64,000 nucleotides of DNA from Spirochaetota bacterium (GTDB lineage: Bacteria > Spirochaetota > UBA12135 > COTS27 > JAFLEE01): contig JAFLEE010000012.1 in assembly GCA_017302015.1 (NCBI GenBank), positions 25,118 to 89,117 of the forward strand, read 5' to 3'. The position numbers were made by a program, and so were the translations under genes. The notes under the pieces are model-generated. The model saw nothing but the letters and a program-made list of their open reading frames with translations, was not told the origin of the DNA and ran no database searches. Numbering within the stretch: the first letter of the stretch is position 1; each line of letters opens with the position of its first letter. This document shows positions 17,324 through 26,800 of the stretch, piece after piece.

Positions 17324-18514
17324 ATGAGCGACGCCATCGAATTGCCCGAAGTGCCCGAGAAAGCCCGCAGGTCGCCCCGGGCCGTCGCCGGTTTCGGCTT
17401 CTTTATCCTCATCGCCCTCGGGGTCTACGCCTCTTTCAATGCCCTGCTCCTGGGCCTCAACCTGAGGGCGATTTCCCCGGGGGAGGGCGACCTGCGCGCC
17501 GTCATGGTCCTTCTGACCGTCTTGTCCGCCTCGGCGTTCATCGGGGGCCGCTTCATCGAGCGGGTGGCGGTGAACCGGCTCACCCTGCTCCTTTCCGCGT
17601 GGGGATCGTTATGGCTCGGGTTCCTCATCTACGACCTGCTATGGCTTGCGGTCATCCTTCTCGCCCTCCATCTGGCCTCCTTCGCGTTCGTTCTCCCGGA
17701 ATCCGCCACCGCTTGGGGCACCCTCGCTTCCGGGGCCCTCGCGATCCTCACGCTCGCCGCGGGATGGGTGAACGCGCGGCATACGGTCGTTCGGCGGATC
17801 TCCATCGTGATCCCAAAAAAAGGACCCGAGAAGGGCCTGCGCATCGCCATGGCGAGCGATCTCCATATGGGGAGCCTCATCGGCCGCCGCCGAATGGAGA
17901 ATTTCGCCGCCCTGGTCAATCGCCTCTCCCCCGACCTTGTCCTCATCGCTGGGGACGCCATCGATGAAGACCTCGCCCCGGTACTGCGCCAGAATACGGG
18001 CGAGGCGCTTGCGACCCTCAAGGCGCCCCTGGGCGTCTGGGCCTGCACGGGGAACCACGAATATATCGGGGGCGTCGAGCCCGCCGTGGCCTACCTCGAG
18101 GCCCACGGGGTGAAGGTCCTGAGGGATCGTTGGGTCGAAATCGCTGGCGTGGTGGTCGCGGGCCGGGAAGACGCGAGCAGCCACCGGTTCGGGGGACGGA
18201 GGCGGAAGTCCCTCGCGGCCCTCCTCGCGGGCGCGGACGCTTCCAAGCCGCTCATCCTCTTGGATCATCAACCTTCGAAATTGGAGCAGGCCAGGGAGGC
18301 CGGGGTGGATCTCCAAGTCTCAGGCCACACCCATCATGGCCAATTATGGCCGGTGACTTTTTTCACCCGGCTGCTTTTCGAAAGGAGCTATGGCTACCTG
18401 AAGAAGCAGGGAACCCACTATTTCGTCTCGAGCGGCTATGGCACCTGGGGCCCGCCCGTGCGCCTCGGGTCGCGCAGTGAGGTCGTGCTCTTGAACCTGA
18501 GTTTTACGGGCTGA
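17324..18514 (+). CDS. Membrane-anchored metallophosphoesterase (YkuE-like)
   Basis: This 396-residue protein has about four hydrophobic helices in residues 20-155, followed by a calcineurin-like phosphoesterase domain. The five metal motifs are visible: ASDLHMG (about 182), LIAGDAID (about 210), TGNHEYIGG (about 243) and SGHTHHGQLWP (about 338). Related proteins act on phospholipid or cyclic-nucleotide phosphoesters at the membrane. ATG 17324 is chosen because the soluble N-tail then leads directly into the first helix, and the frame further upstream overlaps the TatT-like gene. Confidence 0.8.
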   Translation: MSDAIELPEVPEKARRSPRAVAGFGFFILIALGVYASFNALLLGLNLRAISPGEGDLRAVMVLLTVLSASAFIGGRFIERVAVNRLTLLLSAWGSLWLGFLIYDLLWLAVILLALHLASFAFVLPESATAWGTLASGALAILTLAAGWVNARHTVVRRISIVIPKKGPEKGLRIAMASDLHMGSLIGRRRMENFAALVNRLSPDLVLIAGDAIDEDLAPVLRQNTGEALATLKAPLGVWACTGNHEYIGGVEPAVAYLEAHGVKVLRDRWVEIAGVVVAGREDASSHRFGGRRRKSLAALLAGADASKPLILLDHQPSKLEQAREAGVDLQVSGHTHHGQLWPVTFFTRLLFERSYGYLKKQGTHYFVSSGYGTWGPPVRLGSRSEVVLLNLSFTG

Positions 18515-18748
18515 TTTTCAGTTCGGTCCCGGGAAGACCGCCCCGGGAGCCCGGGCGAGGCCCCCGCAGCGCGCAGCGAATTCGGCCATGGGGGTCTTCT
18601 TTCCGCGATTCGGGCTTCCGCCACGGGTGTCGGGAGGTTTTTTAATCGGCCGAAAGCCAATCAGAGCCCTTTTGCCCAAGCTACAGCACTGGGCCGGAGT
18701 GGGGAATCCCGCCCATTGCCCCGATTTCGCTGGAAATCCCGCTTTTCA

Positions 18749-18778
18749 TTGAAATAATCGGGCTTTGCAGGGTAAAAT
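18749..18778 (+). promoter_or_regulatory. Sigma-70-type promoter of rplU operon
   Basis: TTGAAA (18749-18754), an 18-nt spacer and TAAAAT (18773-18778) precede rplU, leaving a leader of about 15 nt that holds CTGGAGA as ribosome site. The rest of the gap 18515-18748 shows only an imperfect GAAGACC/GGTCTTC inverted repeat. Confidence 0.6.
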
Positions 18779-18799
18779 CACCGTCTTCCTGGAGATCCC

Positions 18800-19111
18800 A
18801 TGTATTCCATTGTCGAAATCAAGGGCAAACAATATCGCGTCGAGCCGGGCGCCACGGTGCGCGTCGACCATCTCGAGTTGGACAACGACGCGGTCGTGCC
18901 CGATATCAAGGTGCTCCTCCACAAAAAAGACGCCCAAAGCGTGCAGATCGGCACGCCCCATGTCAGCGGCGTCCAGGTCAAAGCCAAGGTCGTCGGCCAG
19001 GTGCGGGGCGACAAGGTCGTGGCCATCCGCTACAAGGCCAAGGGCGGCTATACGAAGACCCACGGCCATCGTCAACGCTACACCCAGATCCTCATCGAGT
19101 CCATCGGTTAG
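18800..19111 (+). CDS. rplU: 50S ribosomal protein L21
   Basis: This 103-residue protein is full length and opens with MYSIVEIKGKQYRVE, the L21 signature. It ends in YKAKGGYTKTHGHRQRYTQILI, the conserved basic rRNA-binding C-terminus (17 of these residues match the family pattern by eye). It binds 23S rRNA in the large subunit. It is followed without any spacer by prp, then rpmA, the common bacterial order. Confidence 0.96.
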   Translation: MYSIVEIKGKQYRVEPGATVRVDHLELDNDAVVPDIKVLLHKKDAQSVQIGTPHVSGVQVKAKVVGQVRGDKVVAIRYKAKGGYTKTHGHRQRYTQILIESIG

Positions 19112-19462
19112 ATGATCCAGGTGGCGCTGCGTTTCGATGGGTCGGGCCGCTTGGCCGCCATCGACAGCGCCGGCCACGCCCCCAAACCCCTCCTCATGGA
19201 ACTCTTCAGTCGACGCGCCAATACCTACAACGCCGTTTGCGCGGCGCTGTCGGTGCTCGAGTTCACCCTCGCCAAGGCCGTCGAAGATTTGACCGATGCC
19301 GTTGTCGACACCGACATCCGAAAGGGCCGTTTCCGCCTCGAGGTGAGGTCGCGGGGCAGCCGCCCCGAGGTGCTCGACACCCTCTTTTCCCAATTCACCA
19401 TCGGGCTGACGCTGCTGGAAGCGCGGCACGGCGACGTCCTCTCCCTCCAGCACCCTTCCTAA
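19112..19462 (+). CDS. prp: Ribosomal-processing cysteine protease Prp-like
   Basis: Prp cleaves an N-terminal extension from L27 in Firmicutes and some other phyla. This 116-residue protein lies exactly between rplU and rpmA, as prp does. It has SAGHA with the putative catalytic His (residue 22) and [12 protein letters not shown] with the putative catalytic Cys (residue 43). In characterised Prp the two are about 12 residues apart; here they are 21 apart, so there is an insertion in the active-site loop. It starts directly after the L21 stop codon. See the finding on the L27 substrate. Confidence 0.8.
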   Translation: MIQVALRFDGSGRLAAIDSAGHAPKPLLMELFSRRANTYNAVCAALSVLEFTLAKAVEDLTDAVVDTDIRKGRFRLEVRSRGSRPEVLDTLFSQFTIGLTLLEARHGDVLSLQHPS

Positions 19463-19487
19463 ATCTCCCCAAGACGCGAGGTCTCCC

Positions 19488-19733
19488 ATGTCATCAAAGA
19501 AAGGTAAAGGCTCCTCCACCAACGGCCGCGATAGCCAGCCCAAGATGCTCGGCATCAAGATCTACGATGGGCAGACCGTGGGCGGGGGCGCCATCCTCGT
19601 GCGCCAGCGCGGCACGAAATTGTGGCCCGGCAGCGGCGTGGGCCTCGGCGGCGATTTCACCCTCTTCGCCAAGAAAGCCGGCAAGGTCGTCTTCGCGTCC
19701 TCCCGGGGCCGCACCTACGTCCACGTCCAATAA
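19488..19733 (+). CDS. rpmA: 50S ribosomal protein L27
   Basis: This 81-residue L27 has [39 protein letters not shown] and [15 protein letters not shown], all canonical. The N-terminus reaches into the peptidyl-transferase centre. It begins MSSKKG, like the processed form of other L27 proteins, with no cleavable leader ending in a Phe-Phe type site. GAGG lies 8 nt before the ATG, and no upstream in-frame start gives a leader. Confidence 0.96.
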   Translation: MSSKKGKGSSTNGRDSQPKMLGIKIYDGQTVGGGAILVRQRGTKLWPGSGVGLGGDFTLFAKKAGKVVFASSRGRTYVHVQ

Positions 19734-19775
19734 GCTTCGCCCGCGCTTCCGGTGCGGGGAGCGGGGAGCGTCTTC

Positions 19776-21602
19776 ATGTGCGGCATCTTCGGTTATCTCG
19801 GATCCCGGCCCCTCCTAGAAACCCTGCTCTCGGGCCTGCGCCGGCTCGAATACCGGGGCTATGACTCCTCGGGCATCGGCTACGTCGAGGGCGGCGCGCT
19901 GCGCATCCTGCGCGAGAAGGGGAAGATCGCGTCCTTGGCCGAGGTCGCCGATTCGGTCCAGACGAAAGCCACCGCGGGGATCAGCCATACCCGCTGGGCC
20001 ACCCACGGGGTGCCCGAGAAACGGAATGCCCATCCCCACCTCTCCTTCGACGGCAAGATCGCGGTCACCCATAACGGCATCATCGAGAATTACCGGGAAC
20101 TGAAGGAGCGCCTCCAGAAGGCCGGCGTCGCGTTCCAATCCGAGACCGATACCGAGGTGATCGCCCACCTCATCGCCAAGAATTACCAGGGCGACCTCTA
20201 CAAGGCCGTCGCCGCGACCCTGCCGCTCTTGGAGGGCGCCTACGGCTTGGCGATCCTGGCCGCGGACGAACCCGACCTCATCGTGGGCGCGCGAAAGGGC
20301 TCCCCCCTCGTCATCGGGGTGGGGGAGGGCGAGATGATCCTCTCCTCCGACACGGCGGCCATCGTGCCCTTCACCAAGAACGTGGTCTACATGAACGACG
20401 GCGAACTCGTGACCCTGCGCCGCGACCATTACCAACTCACCTCGCTGCATGCGGGGCCCCGGAAGGCCGAGGTCTCCTCGCTTTCTTTCGACGTGGGGAT
20501 GATCGAGAAGAAGGGCTTCGAGCATTTCATGCTCAAGGAGATCTTCGAGCAGGCGGAGACGGTCGCCAACGCCTACCGGGGCCGCATCCTCCCGGACGAG
20601 GGGAACGTCAAACTCGGCGGCCTCAATTTCACCGCGGCGGATGCGAAAGCCGTCCGCCGCGCGGTCATCGTGGCCTGCGGCACCTCCTGGCACGCGGCCC
20701 TCGTCGGGGAATACTTGCTGGAAAACCTCGCCGGCCTCCCGGTGGAAGTCGACTACGCCAGCGAGTACACCAGCCGCAATTGCATCCTCGAGGACGGCAC
20801 CCTCTTCCTCGCCATCAGCCAATCCGGCGAAACGGCCGATACGCTCTCGGCCCTGCGCGAGGCGCGCACCAAGGGCGCCAAGACCCACGGGATCGTCAAC
20901 GTCGTCGGTTCGACCATCGCCCGGGAGACCGACGGGGGCATCTACCTCCACGCGGGGCCGGAGATCGGCGTGGCCTCGACGAAGGCCTTCACCTCCCAGG
21001 TCACGGCCCTCGTGCTCCTCGCGGTCTACTTCGGCCGGCTGCGCCTGCTCCCCTCGGAGGACGCGCGGCGAATCCTCACGGCCCTGACGAAGATCCCCGA
21101 GCAGATCCAGCACATCCTCGAGCGGGCCCAGACGCTGAAAGACATGGCCGCCCGTTACCTCGACGGCCACCACGCCCTGTACCTGGGACGGTCCTATAAT
21201 TTCCCGGTGGCCCTGGAAGGGGCCCTGAAATTGAAGGAGATTTCCTATATCCACGCCGAGGGCTACCCGGCGGCCGAAATGAAGCACGGGCCCATCGCCC
21301 TCATCGACGAGAATATGCCCGTGATCGTGGTGGCGACGAAGGGGGATACCTACGCCAAGGTCCTGTCGAACATCCAGGAGGTGCGCGCCCGCAAGGGCCG
21401 CGTGATCGCCATCGCGACCGAGGGCGACAAGGACATCGCGGCGGCGAGCGATGAGGTCTTCTACGTCCCCGAGACGCTCCCCATGCTCGCGCCCATCCTC
21501 AATGTCATCCCCCTCCAACTCCTGGCGTACTACGCCGCGGTCGCCCGGGGATGCGATGTGGACCAGCCCCGTAACCTCGCCAAAAGCGTGACGGTGGAGT
21601 AG
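19776..21602 (+). CDS. glmS: Glutamine-fructose-6-phosphate aminotransferase
   Basis: GlmS makes glucosamine-6-phosphate for peptidoglycan, LPS and amino sugars. The 608-residue protein begins MCGIFGYLGSRP, with Cys2 as the glutaminase nucleophile after Met removal. It continues with SHTRWATHG, then two SIS isomerase domains (ACGTSWHA and SQSGETADT; LGRSYNFPVALEGALKLKE) and the C-terminal LAKSVTVE. ATG 19776 is fixed by the need for Cys at position 2. The 42-nt gap from rpmA leaves no room for a glmS ribozyme. Confidence 0.97.
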   Translation: MCGIFGYLGSRPLLETLLSGLRRLEYRGYDSSGIGYVEGGALRILREKGKIASLAEVADSVQTKATAGISHTRWATHGVPEKRNAHPHLSFDGKIAVTHNGIIENYRELKERLQKAGVAFQSETDTEVIAHLIAKNYQGDLYKAVAATLPLLEGAYGLAILAADEPDLIVGARKGSPLVIGVGEGEMILSSDTAAIVPFTKNVVYMNDGELVTLRRDHYQLTSLHAGPRKAEVSSLSFDVGMIEKKGFEHFMLKEIFEQAETVANAYRGRILPDEGNVKLGGLNFTAADAKAVRRAVIVACGTSWHAALVGEYLLENLAGLPVEVDYASEYTSRNCILEDGTLFLAISQSGETADTLSALREARTKGAKTHGIVNVVGSTIARETDGGIYLHAGPEIGVASTKAFTSQVTALVLLAVYFGRLRLLPSEDARRILTALTKIPEQIQHILERAQTLKDMAARYLDGHHALYLGRSYNFPVALEGALKLKEISYIHAEGYPAAEMKHGPIALIDENMPVIVVATKGDTYAKVLSNIQEVRARKGRVIAIATEGDKDIAAASDEVFYVPETLPMLAPILNVIPLQLLAYYAAVARGCDVDQPRNLAKSVTVE

Positions 21603-21605
21603 ACC

Positions 21606-21935
21606 ATGGCCCCGAAGCAGATCCGCCAGGGCATCCTCTTCGGCTCGCTCCTCGTCAGCGGGTCGCTGCCGTTAGTGGGTGTCGCGGCGACCCTGTGGGC
21701 GGTGGGCATCCAGGCGCCGAGTTTCGGGCCGATTTCGTTTTGGACGGCCCTTTGCCTCATGGCGGCCCTGGAGGCTTCCTTGGGGTTTCTCGTGGCCTCC
21801 TGGATGATCCGCAAAGCTTGCGCAGTCAATGGCGATGATTACGGAGAATTGATGCGGGCCTTCATCGTGTCTTTTCCGCTGCCCCTCATGTGGGCGACCC
21901 GATACAATAAAGAGTGGGAGGTGCGGGGGGGGTAG
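21606..21935 (+). CDS. Small membrane protein, unknown function
   Basis: This 109-residue protein begins 3 nt after the glmS stop. It has two hydrophobic helices (about residues 10-35 and 45-68) and a short basic C-terminal tail. I recognise no family. The tight coupling to glmS suggests co-translation, but no function can be assigned. Confidence 0.5.
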   Translation: MAPKQIRQGILFGSLLVSGSLPLVGVAATLWAVGIQAPSFGPISFWTALCLMAALEASLGFLVASWMIRKACAVNGDDYGELMRAFIVSFPLPLMWATRYNKEWEVRGG

Positions 21936-21954
21936 ATGGAGTCGGGGTTGGGGA

Positions 21955-22270
21955 GTGCTCACGAAAGGTTTCGGTTTGGATGGGCTATTATCAGAGAATA
22001 GGCAGGTGTGAATTTAATATTGGATGTTGACGGGCTCACGTTGTTGGGACGCGCTCACGAATGGTTTCATTTGTGATGGGCTATTATCAGAGAATGGGCC
22101 GATGAAAATGACTTAAGGCGAAGACGGCCCCAATCGCGGCGGTGCCCCCCCGAAGATATTCATCCACGCCGACAGATAGGCTATTCTCGGAGAATGTTCG
22201 GTCGAAAAAAACTCTGAAATTCAATGGAGCCGAAAGCATAATCCGAATTTCGATCTCCGAATAGCCCGAG
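21955..22270. repeat. Spaced palindromic repeats in the glmS-truB intergenic region
   Basis: Two copies of a roughly 48-bp element (21955-22003 and 22051-22098) share GGGCTATTATCAGAGAAT. A third copy keeps only the core GGCTATTCTCGGAGAAT (22180-22196), and a degenerate inverted core lies at 22253-22270. The core ATTNTCNGAGAAT is a near palindrome (ATTCTC-G-GAGAAT in copy 3). The cores begin 96 and 100 nt apart. This is the whole content of the 353-nt gap between the small membrane gene and truB; no gene is visible. It is more AT-rich than its surroundings. Confidence 0.7.
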
Positions 22271-22288
22271 CATCGCCGCCCCCTGCTC

Positions 22289-23185
22289 TCAGCCCTTCAG
22301 TAAGTTATAGGTCATCCTCAACTTCTCTCCCTCGCGCTCGTAGATTTGGGCAAGGTCCCCATCCACCCGCACGGCCCAGAGGCCCTCCGTCTTCATATCG
22401 CGCATCAGGAGTTGCCAGCGTCCCTTCCGAAGGCCGGCCACGGTGGGATGATCGCCCGTCAGCGTCAGTTCCCCCGCGAGGGGCAGGCACTTTTCGACGG
22501 GGAGGATGGGGGCGCTACCGAGCTCCGCCGCTTGGCACGCTCCCGACACCGATAGGTCACCGATGGCGGCTCGCCTCAAGGAGTGGAGGTGGGCGGGAAT
22601 TCCAAGGGCCTTCCCCAGGTCGACCGCGACGCTTCTGACGTAGGTGCCGCTCGAACATCGGAGGCGGAATGGGATGCGGCCGTCCACGGGCTCTGAAATC
22701 ACGAAGGCGCCCAGGGTGACCTTCCTCGGGGAGAGTACGACCTCCCGACCGCTTCGCGCCAAGGCATAGGCGCGCTGGCCATCCACCTTCAGGGCGGAGA
22801 AGACCGGGGGAGTCTGTTGGATTTCACCCGAAAAATGCTCGGCGATGATAGCGCGGATCATCGGGGCTTCGATTTTCGGCCAATGGGCCGGCGCGAGTTC
22901 ACGAACCGGTTTTCCCGTGAGATCCCCGGTATCGGTTTCGACGCCGAGGGCGATCACGCCCTCGTAAACCTTATCCCGGTGGAGGAAGTAGTCCTGTAGG
23001 CGGGTCGCTTCTCCCACCAAAAGCAAGAGGAGCCCGGTGGCGAAGGGGTCGAGGGTGCCCGCATGGCCGATGCGCCGGACCCCAAGGGCGCGCCTCGCCG
23101 CGTCGACCATGTCGTGGCTCGTGGGTCCCTCCGGCTTGTCCAGGAGGACGAGGCCGTGTTTTTCAACGGGTCTCTCGTTGTTCAT
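22289..23185 (-). CDS. truB: tRNA pseudouridine-55 synthase
   Basis: TruB isomerises U55 in the T-loop of tRNAs. The 298-residue protein has GLVLLDKPEGPTSHDMV, HAGTLDPFATG with the catalytic Asp (about residue 46), SGEIQQTPPVFSALKVDGQRAY and CSSGTYVRSVAVDLG. The C-terminal extension looks like a degenerate PUA-type region. The start overlaps the purN stop by 4 nt. Confidence 0.95.
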   Translation of the reverse strand: MNNERPVEKHGLVLLDKPEGPTSHDMVDAARRALGVRRIGHAGTLDPFATGLLLLLVGEATRLQDYFLHRDKVYEGVIALGVETDTGDLTGKPVRELAPAHWPKIEAPMIRAIIAEHFSGEIQQTPPVFSALKVDGQRAYALARSGREVVLSPRKVTLGAFVISEPVDGRIPFRLRCSSGTYVRSVAVDLGKALGIPAHLHSLRRAAIGDLSVSGACQAAELGSAPILPVEKCLPLAGELTLTGDHPTVAGLRKGRWQLLMRDMKTEGLWAVRVDGDLAQIYEREGEKLRMTYNLLKG

Positions 23186-23811
23186 CGGATTGCGGGGATA
23201 GGGATTTCCCCGATACTGATACCTGAAAGAACTTCAGAGTACAGGATATGCTCTTCCTTTAAGATGCGTGCTGACAGCGTTTCTTCCGTATCGTCGGGTC
23301 GGATGGGTACCTTCCTTTGGCCGAGAATCGGGCCCGAATCGACCCCTCGGTCCACCCAATGGACGGTGCACCCCGCCTCCGCTTCACCGGCCTCCAATGC
23401 CCTTTTTTGGACATGGAGCCCCGGGAATTTGGGGAGCAGGGAGGGGTGGATATTGAGGATCCGGCCCGCGAACGCGTCCATGAAATCTGTTTTGAGCACC
23501 CTCATGAATCCGGCCAGGCAGATGAGTTGGGCGCCGGATCGTCGAATTCTTTCGACCCAATTTTTTTCGGCTTCCGGGGTTAAAAAGGTCTTTTTCGGGC
23601 CGGGATCCAGGAATTCGGCGGGGATTCCGCTGGACCGGGCGATCTCGAGCCCCTTGGCATCCGCCCGGTCAGCGAGCACTAGGGCGCACTTCACCCTTTC
23701 CAGGGCCCCCGACTGGATCTTTTGGAGGATTGCTTCCATATTGGAGCCTCTCCCGGAGATTAAAATGGCGATTTCCAGGGGTTTTTCCCGCGTCCACACG
23801 AAATTTTGCAC
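23182..23811 (-). CDS. purN: Phosphoribosylglycinamide formyltransferase
   Basis: PurN transfers a formyl group from 10-formyl-THF to GAR in purine synthesis. The 209-residue protein has ILISGRGSNMEAI, LAGFMRVL, RILNIHPSLLPKFPG with the catalytic Asn/His, and GCTVHWVDRGVDSGPI with the catalytic Asp. The likely start is a GTG at 23811, with GGAG about 10 nt upstream. Pairing with truB in one operon is unusual, but both are single-gene functions. Confidence 0.93.
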   Translation of the reverse strand: MQNFVWTREKPLEIAILISGRGSNMEAILQKIQSGALERVKCALVLADRADAKGLEIARSSGIPAEFLDPGPKKTFLTPEAEKNWVERIRRSGAQLICLAGFMRVLKTDFMDAFAGRILNIHPSLLPKFPGLHVQKRALEAGEAEAGCTVHWVDRGVDSGPILGQRKVPIRPDDTEETLSARILKEEHILYSEVLSGISIGEIPIPAIR

Positions 23812-23895
23812 CTTGGGTACTCCGCTTCAATTAATATAGTAACGACCATCAGGTTTACCCATGATTTTTACGATGAAGCAGGAAGCGGCTCAAAT

Positions 23896-26800
23896 ATGAT
23901 CCGGAGGTTCAGACAGGCCCTTCTCGCCTCCATTCTGTGGATGTCCTGCCTCATGGCCTATGAGGGCGGTTTTATTCCCTTCGGCGAACTCATCAACCCG
24001 TTCCCCGAACAGAACGTGCTCGGGCTCCTGAGCCCCTGGCTGCTCCAGTCCAGCCCCTCCCTCCGGTATAACTCGGCCTTCGCCTCCTTCTTTTCTTGGA
24101 ACGATTTTTCGTTCGCCTACCGCCCAGCCGGTACGCCCGATACGTTCATCGGCGGCGTCGCCTTCAACCGTGACCTCTCCCGCAAACTCACCCTTTCGGG
24201 GAACTTCAAGTTCCTCTCCGTCGATAATATCCCCAGCATCAATACCGGGGCCTATCTCGCCAGCCTGCGCCTGCAGTCCTATAGCCTCACGCCATCCGTG
24301 TCCTTCAAGATTCTCCCCTTCCTCTCGGCCTCCGTCGAGACCGAGCTCAGCACCCTCGAGTTCAGCGGGGAGCGCAGTTGGGATTTCAATTTCTCCATGA
24401 GCGGCGCGGTGGAACTCACCAACCGCCTGTGGATCTTCGAAAAATCGGCCTTCGGCTTCTCCGCCCGAAACCTCATTGGCCTCTTCAATTCGAATACGGC
24501 GGCCATGCAATTCCAAGCCATGGCCGGGAGCCGTTCCTGGGGCGACCGGTTGAGTTACGGCGTCGGCGTCACGATGGTGCCCCTCCCCGGCGCCCTCCGC
24601 CCCGATTTTTTCGGGCTGGACCTCGCCGTCAGCGTCTTCCTCTTCGACCTCTGGCGCATCAACCTCGGCCTCGTCGGCATCGGGGGCGAGGGCATGAGCT
24701 TCAACGCCAGCACCAGCCTCACCTTCAACCAGTTCCAATTCACCTTCGGGCTGCACAACCTGGCCATGAGCGCTTCCGCGGCCACGGTGGATAAATCCAA
24801 ATTGGAACTCCTCTTCGGCCTCTCGATCTTCTACGCCCCCTCGATGGTGATGGACAACCGCAAACTCATGCGCGAACTCCAGAAGGTCAACCAATTCCTC
24901 GAGAGGGGCCGGGCCGAGTTCGAGGCCCGCCGCTACCGCGAGGCCATCTCCACCTACCAGGCGTGCCTCCAGTTCAAGAACGACGTCGACGACGCCAAAC
25001 GGGGCCTCCAAGAGGCCCAGGCCGCCCTCGCCCGGGCCATCGACGGCGGGATCGCCGCCGGGCGCCGGCAGATCGAGGAGCACGATTACCTCGCGGCCAT
25101 CGGTTCCCTCGACCAGGCCCTCGGCTACGACCCCGCCAACGAGGTGGCCACACGCTACCGAAACCTCGCCCGGCAATCGCTCATGGGCGAGAAGAAGAGC
25201 ATCCTCGAGCGCGTCGGGGTCTTCCTCAAGGGGAAGAAACTCGACGAGGCCAAGGCCCAAGCCGACGCCGCCTTCGCCATCGATCCCACCGACCCCCAGG
25301 TCCAGAAGGCCCGGGAAGACGTCGATCGCGCCTTCGCCGAACGGGTGGCCGAGAAGGAGAAGCAGCGCAAGGTCCAGGAGCTCCTGCAGATCGCCGACGG
25401 CGAGATGGACAAGCGCAATTACGAGGAGGCCGGGTCCTTCTACCGCCAGGCGACCAATTTCGGGGCGAGCGCTTCGCTGCTGCGCGAGTGGCTGGAGCGC
25501 TTGGCGGCGCGGAAGGTGAAGGATGAGCGCGACGACCGTGTGAACAATCTCTTCGCCAAGGGCCAGGAGGCCCTCCTCTCCGGGACGAACCTGGCCGGGG
25601 GGCTCGATCTCCTCGCCTTCGCCCTGGTGCTCGACCCTTCCCACGAGGCCGCCCGGGAGATGATGGCCAAGTACGACGGCGCCCGGCGCGTGATGGTGAG
25701 CAACCTCAACGCCGCCGGGCTCGAAGCCTACCGTAGTTCCTCTTGGGACGAGGCCCGCAGCAATTTCGACCGCGCCCTCGCCCTCGACCCGGCCAATGTC
25801 GAGAGCCAGCGCTACCAGCGCCAAGTCGAGGAGACGGTCAACCGGAAATTCGACGAGTTCATGGGGCGCGCGGTGGCCCAGGAGCGCGAGGGAAAATTGG
25901 GCGAGGCGCGCCAGTCCTACCAGGCCGCCCAGGCCGTGAAGCCCGGCGACGGGAAGGCCAAGGCGGCCGTCTCCGACCTCACGGCCCGCATCACCTCCCT
26001 CGTCAGCGAACGGCGCGACAAGGCCCAGCTCCTCTTCAAAGACCGGAAATTCGCCGAGGCGAAGGCCACCCTCCTCTCGCTCACCCGGGATTTCGGCGCG
26101 GATCCCCAAGCCGACGCGCTCCTCGAGCAGATCGACGTCTTCGTCGACGCGGGCAACCGCTTCAAGGAACTCCAGGTCCAATTCGCCAACCGGAATTTCG
26201 CCGGGGCCAAGGCCATCGCCGACCGCATCCACGCGGTGCGCCCCGATTTCCCCGGCTTGGCCGACCTCAAGAAGCGCATCGACGAGGAGTTCGAGCGCGA
26301 GAACCGGGAGGAGAACCTCAGCAAGATCTTCCAGGACGGCGTGGTGGAGTTCAAGAAGAAGAACTGGGCCGCCGCCATTGCGAAGTGGGAGGAAGTGCGC
26401 AAACTCGACCCCAAGAACGAACTCGTGAGCGAATACGTGGAGCAGGCCAACCAGAAGCGCAAAGAGGCCGAGGACCGCGACTACACCGAGGGCGTGGCGG
26501 CCTTCGAGAAGAAGGATTTCCTCCTCGCGCGGGAACGCTTCCAGGCGGCCGTGAAGGCCAATCCGAAGAACGAGCCAGCCCGCAAATACCTCGCCGACCT
26601 CCAATTCGAACTGGAGAACCTCAAGAAGCAGCAGACGAGCCGGGCCGCCGCGTTCTTCAAGGCCGGCCAGTATGAAGAAACCCTCAAGGTCTACGAACTC
26701 CTCAAGCGCATCGACGGGGACGCCTTCGACCAGGAAGACGCCGTCTACCGCAACCGCAACGCCATCGACTTCCTCTCCAAGGGTGAGACCGCCAAGCGCG

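Noticed and set aside
19734..19775. Possible glmS ribozyme upstream of glmS
   Set aside because: Only 42 nt separate rpmA from glmS, too little for the ribozyme, and no core sequence is visible.
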